Assembly: GCA_021793335.1 (NCBI GenBank)
Contig: JAJYSW010000027.1
Coordinates: 1 to 19,867 of the forward strand
Reading direction: 5' to 3'
DNA: 19,867 nt
Source of the DNA: Actinomycetes bacterium
GTDB taxonomy: Bacteria > Actinomycetota > Actinomycetes > Mycobacteriales > Micromonosporaceae
Position numbers and translations under genes: made by a program. Positions 14,570 through 19,867 of the stretch are shown one piece after another. The notes beneath the pieces are model-generated. The model was not told where the DNA came from, did not search any database, and saw only the letters and a list, made by a program, of their open reading frames with translations. The stretch's first letter is position 1, and each line of letters begins with the position of its first letter.

Positions 14570-14603
14570 GAGCCGGGAGGGGAAGTTCCCCCGGCTACCC
14601 GAC
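14340..14603 (+). mobile_element. 3'-terminal fragment of a group II intron (domains V and VI)
   Basis: After the maturase remnant, 14531-14564 folds as domain V: a stem of CCCGGTGAC with GTCACGCCGGG, the terminal loop region GGGAGACT, starting with GAGC and ending GATC. Then 14571-14595 forms a domain VI-like hairpin (GCCGGG and GGGGAA pairing back to TTCCC and CCGGC). The intron 3' end is probably at 14603, after TACCCGAC. Domains I-IV are missing, so the element cannot splice or move alone. The pieces that remain look undegraded, which suggests a recent truncation or recombination. Confidence 0.75.
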
Positions 14604-14893
14604 ATCGTGATCAGCGCTCCTGGTGGTCAAGGGTGGCGATCTGTCGATGCGAGTCAGACAGTAGAGCCCAGCCGAGACACGGCGGCCAGACCAGAACAAC
14701 CCAGGTCGACACTCGAACCCCCAGGACACTGGCGAATCGAGGCTGATACATGGGGGTAAATCCCACTTGTGAGCTGCCGCCCGGATTCCTTCCCCCAGTT
14801 CGCGCGCGGGAGTGCAGAACGCGTGCAGTTTCAGTGCCGGGAGGCGGGATTCTCGACACGTCCGACACGCTACTCGAGCGAGAGGAACCATCC
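14604..14893. other. Spacer before the secreted protein gene
   Basis: These 290 bases hold no convincing gene. Visible elements are a CCCCC/GGGGG pair (about 14720-14757), a repeated GACACG (14855-14860 and 14864-14869), and the AGAGGAA ribosome-binding site (14881-14887) of the next gene. I could not assign a clear promoter. Confidence 0.4.
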
Positions 14894-15229
14894 ATGACCA
14901 AGCACATCCTGCGGACGCTGGCGTTGACGGCAGCCGCATTCGCGATGTCTCTGGCGATGAGCGCCCCTGCCCAGGCCGACACAGCATCTGAGGAAGTTTC
15001 CACCGCGGTGGTCACCTCCTATGAGGGCAGCGGCGATGTCCAGCCGATGACGTCCGCGCAGTGTCAAAATTACATCAAGGACAAGGGCTATGCGGTCGGC
15101 CCGCTGGTCCGCGGCGCCTGCAACAAGGGTGTCACCGACTACAACGCATGCTATACCCATTTCACTACCAAGACCGACGTGTGGCCGTCGCACGCCCGTT
15201 CAGCGTGCTCGCTCGCCGGCATCGTGTGA
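14894..15229 (+). CDS. Small secreted four-cysteine protein, unknown function
   Basis: A 111-residue precursor. Residues 1-28 are a clear Sec signal peptide: basic MTKHILR, a hydrophobic Ala/Leu core, and an APAQA-type signal peptidase I site before D29. The mature part, about 83 residues, begins with a Ser/Thr/Val-rich linker (29-52), then a compact domain with four cysteines (C57, C76, C86, C104) that could form two disulfides outside the cell. I do not recognise the family. AGAGGAA lies 7 bases before the ATG, and the gene is intact. It converges on a SARP regulator with a shared hairpin between the stops. An exported peptide, inhibitor or surface protein are all possible, and no modification or immunity gene adjoins. 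Confidence 0.8.
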   Translation: MTKHILRTLALTAAAFAMSLAMSAPAQADTASEEVSTAVVTSYEGSGDVQPMTSAQCQNYIKDKGYAVGPLVRGACNKGVTDYNACYTHFTTKTDVWPSHARSACSLAGIV

Positions 15230-15244
15230 TTCCGTTCCCAGTGA

Positions 15245-15282
15245 AGGCTCCGGCACCGTGCTGACAGCGGTCGCCGGAGCCT
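15245..15282. terminator. Bidirectional terminator between secreted protein and SARP genes
   Basis: AGGCTCCGGC (15245-15254) pairs perfectly with GCCGGAGCCT (15273-15282). The stem can extend inward by ACCG/CGGT past one bulged base, giving about 14 pairs. It lies between convergent stops at 15229 and 15294. There is no U-run. Confidence 0.7.
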
Positions 15283-15293
15283 GTATGCCGCTC

Positions 15294-18200
15294 TCAGTCC
15301 GCGAGACCCAGCAGCCGGGCTGCTTGATGCGCCTCGAGGACGCCGATCTCGGCGAAGGTCTGCTGTGCTCGTGCGGCGAGGGTCCGGGCCTGGCGGGGGT
15401 CGTCGAGTGCCGCGTGGGCTTGCGCCAGAGCGAGCAGGCTGCGCCCGTGGTCGACTGGAATCCGCCAAGCGGCGAAGCTGTCCCGTGCGCGCACGCCATA
15501 TTCGAGGGCGAACTGCGGGTCGTGCCAGGCCGTGACTTCAGCTGCGATCAGCCAGGTTCGGGCAGCGAAAGCCGGGCCTCGGGCATTATCGGTGTCGGCA
15601 AGCATGTTTTCGATTCCCAGGCGCGCCTGGGAATAGTCTCCTTGCCGCTCGAGCACTTTGCATCGCAGGCCACGCGGGTCGAACTCGTTCAAGATCCCGT
15701 GACGGGCCGCGATCTCGCACGACTTCTCGAGATCCTCCCGCGCCCGGTCGAGGTCGCCGCAGCGCAAACGCAATTCCGCGCTCGCGAAGAGCGCGATGGA
15801 CCGTATCCTCGGCCCGCGCCGTTCCATCGCCTCTCGCAGTGCGGCAGCGACGATCGGTTCGGCCTCGGCGTTGCGCCCTTGCTCGGTGTAGACCATTCCG
15901 AGTCCGATACGGGCCAGACTCGATTCGCCGGTCTGCTCCATGAGTGTAATCGCGCGCTTCAGGTGTGCTTCGGCTTCCTGGTAGCGGCCGAGCCTGCGGA
16001 AGACGGCGCCGTAGTTGGTCAAACGGGTGACCATGAGGCGCGCATTGCCGGTGGCCTCGGCGGCCGCCACCGCTTCGGCGATGTACGGCTCAGCGTCGTG
16101 AACCCTCCCGTGGTGATAGAGCACTGAGCCGTACGTGTTGCGAACGGCACCATCGTCGTCGCCGGTGCCGTGCCTGGAGATCAATTCCACCGCGAGTTCG
16201 CCATGGCGCTTGGCCGCTTCGAGGTCGCCTCGCATGGTCGCCACGCCGCTGAGGAAATTGTGCATTTGGGTGAGGCCGGCCAGATCGGCGTGCCGCTCGC
16301 TCTGCTCTTTCGCGTGAGTGGCGAGCCGATGGAGGAGGTCCATTCCGAACCCGTGCTTGATATGCGGATGCAAGGCGAGGGTGACTCGCCAGATCTTCGG
16401 ATGATCGGCGAGGTCGCGGCAGGCGTTGACGAGGTTGTCGTACTCGTTGGCGCGCCGTTCTCGGAAGTGCCACTCGATGAATCGTGTGATGGTCTCGGCG
16501 CGTTCGGACTCGCCGAGTTCAGTCTGCTGTCGCCGTGAGGCGTAGAGCCGTATCAGGTCATGGAACCGATACCGCCCGGCCCGGTGCTCTTCGATGAGGT
16601 GGCAGTCCCCTAGGGCTGACACCGCTCGCCGGGCATCACCCCTAGGCCCATTGTAGACTGAAGCCACTAGATCGGCGTGGAAGTCCTCACCCGGAAGCGC
16701 GCCGAGCAGCCACAGCATTCGGCGAGCGGAGGCATCCAACGCCAGTACCGAACGGTCGAACACAGCGGTGAGGGCGGCCTCCTGATCATTCTGCACCGCA
16801 AGCAGTTCGAGGCGAGCGCTCTCGTCGGACAACCCGGCCGCGAATTTATCAGCGGTCTCATCGACTCGTGAAGCCAGATTGGCTCCGGCGATGCGCAACG
16901 GAAGGGGGAGGCGGTCGCACAACTCGGCGATATGTCTCAGAGCGTCGACTTCGGAGGCGACCTCGCCCCGGCGGGAAACCGTGCGCAAAAGATCGACGGC
17001 ATTGCTCGGACTCAGCGAACCGATGTGGACCGGCATCGCATCATGGAGGGCGATCAAGCCCTGCATACGGTTGCGGCTGGTAACGATCGTCACCGTGTCG
17101 GCCCGGCCCGGAAGCAGTGGACGGACTTGTGCGGCCGTCCGAGCGTTGTCGAGTACCACCAGCATCTGCTTGCGGCTCAGGATCGAGCGGTACAAGGCGG
17201 CGGCCTCGTCCGTCGAGGCCGGAATTCGCGATCCCGGCCGCAGCAGGGATCGCAGGAGCGAGTGCAGCGCTTCAATCGGTTCCAGCGGCGAAGCCGTGTC
17301 GAAGCCGCGCAGGTTGATGTACAACTGGCCGTCAGGGAACCGAGCGCGTTGCAGATGACCCCAGTGGGTCACCAGCGCCGTCTTGCCGCTGCCGCCCTGC
17401 CCGGCCACAACGGCGACGGCCCCGCCGGACCGGCTGAGGATTCCATCGAGTGTGGAGAGCTCGCGCTCACGGCCGACGAATGCGGCTGTATCGGCGGGCA
17501 GCTGCATCGGAACCGTCACCGGGTGCTCGTCCAGGCTTGGACCGCTTGCGCGGGCCACCGCGGTCATCTGGCCAGCACATCCCGCGTCGCCTTGAATGAT
17601 CTGCCTGTGGGTGTGCATCAAGCCGTCTCCGGGGTCCATCCCGAGGTCTTCCACGAGCCGTGCTCGGAATTGAAGGAAGACCTCCAGTGCCTCGGCGGTC
17701 CGACCACCACCGTGCAGGGCGAGCATGAGCCGTTGCACGGTCTGCTCGCGGTAAGTATGGTCGGAGAGGAGCAGATGTGCCCGGGCCCGTGCCGCGTCGA
17801 AGCGGCCGAGTGCGAGTTCGGCATCGATGAGATCCTCGATCGCGGTGACGCGTTCCTCTTCAAGGTGCTCGGCGAACACCGAAAGCCGCGGATTCCGGAG
17901 GTTCGTCAGCGCCGACCCACGCCAAAGCCCAAGGGCCTCGGCCAGAAGTGTGGCGGCTTCCTGATATTGGTCGGAGGCAGCCTGCGACCGCGCTTGCGCG
18001 ACTATCTGCCGAAAATGCCGATAGTCGAGGTCGGGTGCCGTGATCCTATAGCTGTCGCCGATGCGCTCGATCGGATCGGTGCCCAGTCGCGCGAATCGCC
18101 GGCGAATGGCCGCGAAGGTGTTCTGCACCTGACGACGCGCGGTCTCCGGCGGCTCGGCCCCCCAGAGGAAGTCCACCAGCCGATGCAATGGAATCGCGTG

Positions 18201-18311
18201 CTCATGCTCGACGAGGAGAATAGCAAGCGCCGCCGCCGGTCTCGGCCCCCCAATAGGAACACAGGCACCCTTGTGCACCACCTCAAGCGGACCCAGAATC
18301 CGGAACTGCAT
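15294..18311 (-). CDS. AfsR/SARP-family regulator with NB-ARC and TPR domains
   Basis: A 1005-residue regulator of the large SARP (AfsR-like) class. Residues 1-92 form an OmpR-type winged helix starting MQFRILGPLEV. Residues 98-243 form the bacterial transcriptional activation domain (BTAD), ending with the DPGDGLMHTHRQII motif. After a linker, residues 272-560 are an NB-ARC/STAND ATPase with Walker A GQGGSGKT (304-311), Walker B MLVVLDNA (383-390) and a VTSR motif near 410. Residues from about 680 to the end are tetratricopeptide-like helical repeats. Such proteins activate secondary-metabolite or developmental genes by binding heptamer repeats and recruiting RNA polymerase. The ATG at 18311 opens the conserved fold and has GAGG four bases upstream; 60 further codons upstream are open but not conserved. 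No biosynthetic genes lie in this window, so the target is unknown. GC content looks lower than in the core genes. Confidence 0.92.
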   Translation of the reverse strand: MQFRILGPLEVVHKGACVPIGGPRPAAALAILLVEHEHAIPLHRLVDFLWGAEPPETARRQVQNTFAAIRRRFARLGTDPIERIGDSYRITAPDLDYRHFRQIVAQARSQAASDQYQEAATLLAEALGLWRGSALTNLRNPRLSVFAEHLEEERVTAIEDLIDAELALGRFDAARARAHLLLSDHTYREQTVQRLMLALHGGGRTAEALEVFLQFRARLVEDLGMDPGDGLMHTHRQIIQGDAGCAGQMTAVARASGPSLDEHPVTVPMQLPADTAAFVGRERELSTLDGILSRSGGAVAVVAGQGGSGKTALVTHWGHLQRARFPDGQLYINLRGFDTASPLEPIEALHSLLRSLLRPGSRIPASTDEAAALYRSILSRKQMLVVLDNARTAAQVRPLLPGRADTVTIVTSRNRMQGLIALHDAMPVHIGSLSPSNAVDLLRTVSRRGEVASEVDALRHIAELCDRLPLPLRIAGANLASRVDETADKFAAGLSDESARLELLAVQNDQEAALTAVFDRSVLALDASARRMLWLLGALPGEDFHADLVASVYNGPRGDARRAVSALGDCHLIEEHRAGRYRFHDLIRLYASRRQQTELGESERAETITRFIEWHFRERRANEYDNLVNACRDLADHPKIWRVTLALHPHIKHGFGMDLLHRLATHAKEQSERHADLAGLTQMHNFLSGVATMRGDLEAAKRHGELAVELISRHGTGDDDGAVRNTYGSVLYHHGRVHDAEPYIAEAVAAAEATGNARLMVTRLTNYGAVFRRLGRYQEAEAHLKRAITLMEQTGESSLARIGLGMVYTEQGRNAEAEPIVAAALREAMERRGPRIRSIALFASAELRLRCGDLDRAREDLEKSCEIAARHGILNEFDPRGLRCKVLERQGDYSQARLGIENMLADTDNARGPAFAARTWLIAAEVTAWHDPQFALEYGVRARDSFAAWRIPVDHGRSLLALAQAHAALDDPRQARTLAARAQQTFAEIGVLEAHQAARLLGLAD

Positions 18312-18471
18312 ACCACCTCGTCTCCCAGCGTAATCGTAGCGGAGGTAGACGGCACGCGCCGTTCTCGCCTGGGCGGCAGAGTTCTCCGCCGAAACTCTGA
18401 GCGAAGGTCCTTGGAGGTAAGCTTGACCTGGCAGTAGTGAGGCTTTTCGTGTGCCACGACTCAGAAGGTTT

Positions 18472-18884
18472 GATAGTGGCCTCCAGATCAATCACGCGCC
18501 AGCCGGTCAGCATCTTGCCCGCCACGCTCGCCCAGGGGAAGCCCGGCTCAGCGGCGGCCCTCAGCGCCCAGACCTGCGAGCGGCGCCTCACCCTGGCCTG
18601 GGCGAGGCGCCGATGCGAGCCCCGGTCCAGCCCGGCCAGCAGCCGCCGCATCGTCGAGCCCGAACCGCCATCGAGCCCGAGCGGGCGGTGGTGCGAGGCG
18701 AACCACTCGACATCGGAGAGATTGGCCGCGCCCAAGACGATCGCGATCGCCAATTGCGCCGGCACCGTCGAGCGGTCCAGCCAGCCACGCACCGCCGAGA
18801 CCGGCAGGGCCATTGCCAGCTCACCGGTCAACCCGACGCGGTCGGCGAGCCTGCGCAGCAACACCACGCCCACATGTCCGACTA
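18472..18884 (-). pseudogene. Fragment of an IS1380-family transposase
   Basis: On the minus strand the frame reads GVVLLRRLADRVGLTGELA, then AIAIVLGAANLSDVEWFASH, then AAAEPGFPWASVAGKMLTG and finally VIDLEATI. This is the N-terminal third of IS1380-type transposases, ending at the first catalytic Asp in the IDxDATI motif. The rest, including the remaining DDE residues, is missing: homology stops at about 18472, some 160 bases upstream of the SARP start. At the other end it is interrupted at the CTAG where the IS5-family element inserted. The few bases at 19841-19867 should be its original continuation, where the frame meets a TGA, so decay preceded or accompanied the insertion. Confidence 0.7.
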
Positions 18885-18885
18885 G
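18882..18885. repeat. Left copy of the CTAG target-site duplication
   Basis: CTAG at the left IS border matches CTAG at 19837-19840 on the right border. Removing the element and one copy rejoins the flanking IS1380-type fragment with the short sequence at the right window edge. The last or first G/C base is shared with the IS inverted repeat, so a two-base TA duplication is equally possible. Confidence 0.6.
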
Positions 18886-18892
18886 GCCGTGT

Positions 18893-19762
18893 TTACGAAT
18901 TGGGTTTCCAGTCGAGGATGATCGCGATGTGGATGGTGGCCTGGTAGCGGACGGCGAGTTTGTCGTATCGGGTGGCGACGGCGCGGAAGCGCTTGAGGCG
19001 CCCGATGGCCCGTTCGACGGTGTTGCGCTCTTTATAAGCCTCGGCATCGAATGCCGGAGGCCTGCCGCCGTGGCGGCCTTTGGCGATCCGGTTCCTGCGG
19101 TGGTCCTTCTTCTCGGGGATCACCGCCTGGATGCTGCGCTTGCGCAGGTAACGACGGTTGGCCTTGCTCGAGTAGGCCTTGTCGGCCAGGACACGACGAG
19201 GGCGTTTCCGTGGCCTGCCGGGCCCGAGACGGGGAACCGCGATCTGGTCCAGTACCGGCTGGAAATGCGGAGAGTCCCCACGTTGACCTGCGGTGAGCTT
19301 GAGTGCCATGACCGTCTGACTTGCGTCGGCGGCGAGGTGGATCTTGGTGGTCCAGCCGCCACGGGATCGTCCCAGGGCGTGGTCGGCCGGCTCGCCGGGC
19401 ACCGGCCGATGCCGGGCTCCGGCGGCGGCCTGGTGGGCGCGCACGCTGGTGGAGTCGACACTGACCGTCCAGGTCAGGGCCCCGGTCTTATCGAGCAGGG
19501 CCAGGATCATCTTCACCATCAGCGCCCAGATACCGTCCCGTTGCCAGGTGCGGAAGAGCCAGTACACCGTCGGCCAGGGGCCGTAGGCCTCGGGCACGTC
19601 CCGCCACGGGGAGCCGACCCGGACCCGCCAGGCCACGCCGTTGAACAACGTTCGCCGTGACCTGGAGATTCGCCTGCCCCGAGTCTTGGGGGCGGGGACC
19701 CATCGGCGTAGCCGCGCCCACTGCTTGTCGGTCAGGTCCCCGCGCCTGGATACACTTGCCAA
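18893..19762 (-). CDS. IS5-family DDE transposase, intact
   Basis: A 289-residue transposase. The N-terminal DUF4096-type domain (about 10-80) has DLTDKQWARLRRWVP and GSPWRDVPEAYGPW. The DDE catalytic residues appear in order: SVDSTSVRAHQ (first Asp), VLADKAYSS (second Asp) and ERNTVERAIGRLKR (Glu with the downstream Arg/Lys signature). It cuts and joins the element ends. The start is most likely TTG at 19762, because AGGAGA lies five bases upstream; no in-frame ATG or GTG is better placed. The stop overlaps the left inverted repeat. The TTG and the ribosome-binding site lie inside or beside one arm of a perfect 16-base inverted repeat, which should limit translation of read-through transcripts. 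The frame is unbroken, in contrast to the two-frame layout of some IS5 relatives. Confidence 0.93.
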   Translation of the reverse strand: MASVSRRGDLTDKQWARLRRWVPAPKTRGRRISRSRRTLFNGVAWRVRVGSPWRDVPEAYGPWPTVYWLFRTWQRDGIWALMVKMILALLDKTGALTWTVSVDSTSVRAHQAAAGARHRPVPGEPADHALGRSRGGWTTKIHLAADASQTVMALKLTAGQRGDSPHFQPVLDQIAVPRLGPGRPRKRPRRVLADKAYSSKANRRYLRKRSIQAVIPEKKDHRRNRIAKGRHGGRPPAFDAEAYKERNTVERAIGRLKRFRAVATRYDKLAVRYQATIHIAIILDWKPNS

Positions 19763-19821
19763 GGAAGTCTCCTGTTATTTGATCTTGTTGCGACACAACA
19801 GATTCAACAGGAGACTTCCTT
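19761..19821 (-). promoter_or_regulatory. Hairpin that can hide the transposase ribosome-binding site
   Basis: AACAGGAGACTTCCTT (19806-19821) and AAGGAAGTCTCCTGTT (19761-19776) are perfect inverse complements of 16 bases around a 29-base spacer. The spacer holds a small inner hairpin (TGTTG/CAACA, 19786-19800). In minus-strand RNA the arm next to the gene contains the AGGAGA ribosome-binding site and the first two bases of the TTG start. A transcript covering both arms would fold and mask translation initiation. Confidence 0.75.
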
Positions 19822-19830
19822 ATTTTTCAA
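19802..19830 (-). promoter_or_regulatory. Outward-to-inward transposase promoter in the right IS end
   Basis: On the minus strand TTGAAA (19830-19825), a 17-base spacer and TTGAAT (19807-19802) form a plausible sigma70-type promoter overlapping the right inverted repeat. The start of transcription would fall near 19795, inside the loop of the hairpin. Native mRNA would then lack the upstream arm. Confidence 0.5.
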
Positions 19831-19836
19831 CACGGC

Positions 19837-19840
19837 CTAG
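19837..19840. repeat. Right copy of the CTAG target-site duplication
   Basis: This is the partner of the left CTAG. Beyond it, 19841-19867 is flanking DNA that should continue the interrupted IS1380-type remnant; it is too short to identify independently. Confidence 0.6.
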
Positions 19841-19867
19841 GTGAATGGTTCACCGGCAAGGGGAACC

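Larger units (their letters stand above)
18885..19837 (-). mobile_element. Complete IS5-family insertion sequence (IS427-like)
   Basis: The element is about 951-953 bp, bounded by the inverted repeat GGCCGTGTT (18885-18893) and AACACGGCC (19829-19837). Beyond nine perfect bases the ends match only partly. CTAG flanks both ends (18882-18885 and 19837-19840), consistent with a TA or CTAG target duplication as in IS5-family elements; the exact end is ambiguous by one base. It carries one intact transposase frame on the minus strand with its own promoter in the right end. All parts needed for transposition look present, so it may be active. Confidence 0.85.

Noticed and set aside
14855..14869. 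GACACG direct repeat before the secreted-protein gene as a SARP binding site
   Set aside because: The repeat period is 9 bases and only six bases match, whereas SARP sites are heptamers at about 11-base period beside a -35. No matching promoter was found.
18312..18491. Extra 60 codons in frame upstream of the SARP gene
   Set aside because: They read into the IS1380-type remnant and show no conservation. The winged-helix domain begins at 18311 after a ribosome-binding site.

Overview
The window is high-GC DNA with strong G/C third-position bias. It carries a mycothiol deacetylase (MshB), a mycobacterial Sdh1-type succinate dehydrogenase, several apparently leaderless TANNNT promoters and a large SARP/AfsR-type regulator. 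Together these point to an actinomycete chromosome; the sequence alone does not fix the genus.

Left part (1-11.7 kb) is ordinary core and housekeeping DNA. After about 750 bases with no convincing gene comes a DUF3533/YhgE-Pip-like membrane protein (811-1869, +). It converges on a minus-strand series read mshB (5367-4486), a pyruvate:quinone oxidoreductase-like ThDP enzyme (4411-2621) and an MgtC/SapB membrane protein (2592-1927). Divergent from mshB is the tightly packed sdhC-sdhA-sdhB operon (5576-9077, +), preceded by an FNR/Crp-like palindrome. The ThDP enzyme and Sdh1 both probably feed electrons into the quinone pool. Next come an Ohr/OsmC peroxidase (9582-9154, -), a TetR regulator whose probable operator overlaps its own start (10411-9836, -), and the Obg-type ATPase ychF (10594-11667, +), followed by a U-tailed terminator.

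A heavy-metal P-type ATPase (11841-13811, +) follows. Its TM motifs (TPC and QExxD) recall the P1B-5 group, but it has no terminal metal-binding or hemerythrin domain.

Right part (13.8 kb to the end) is a patchwork of recombination scars: the first 33 or so codons of a SAM methyltransferase running straight into an orphan FitA-type antitoxin; the 3' end of a group II intron (maturase tail plus domains V and VI); a small secreted four-cysteine protein; a 1005-residue SARP regulator; a piece of an IS1380-type transposase; and, inserted into that piece, an apparently complete IS5-family element of about 0.95 kb with CTAG flanks.

The most interesting items are a 16-bp inverted repeat in the IS5-family element that should hide the transposase ribosome-binding site only in read-through transcripts, the methyltransferase/antitoxin junction, the intron remnant with intact domains V/VI, and the CHSCRH motif in the Sdh1 membrane anchor. 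I did not find a clear, wholly new multi-gene system.
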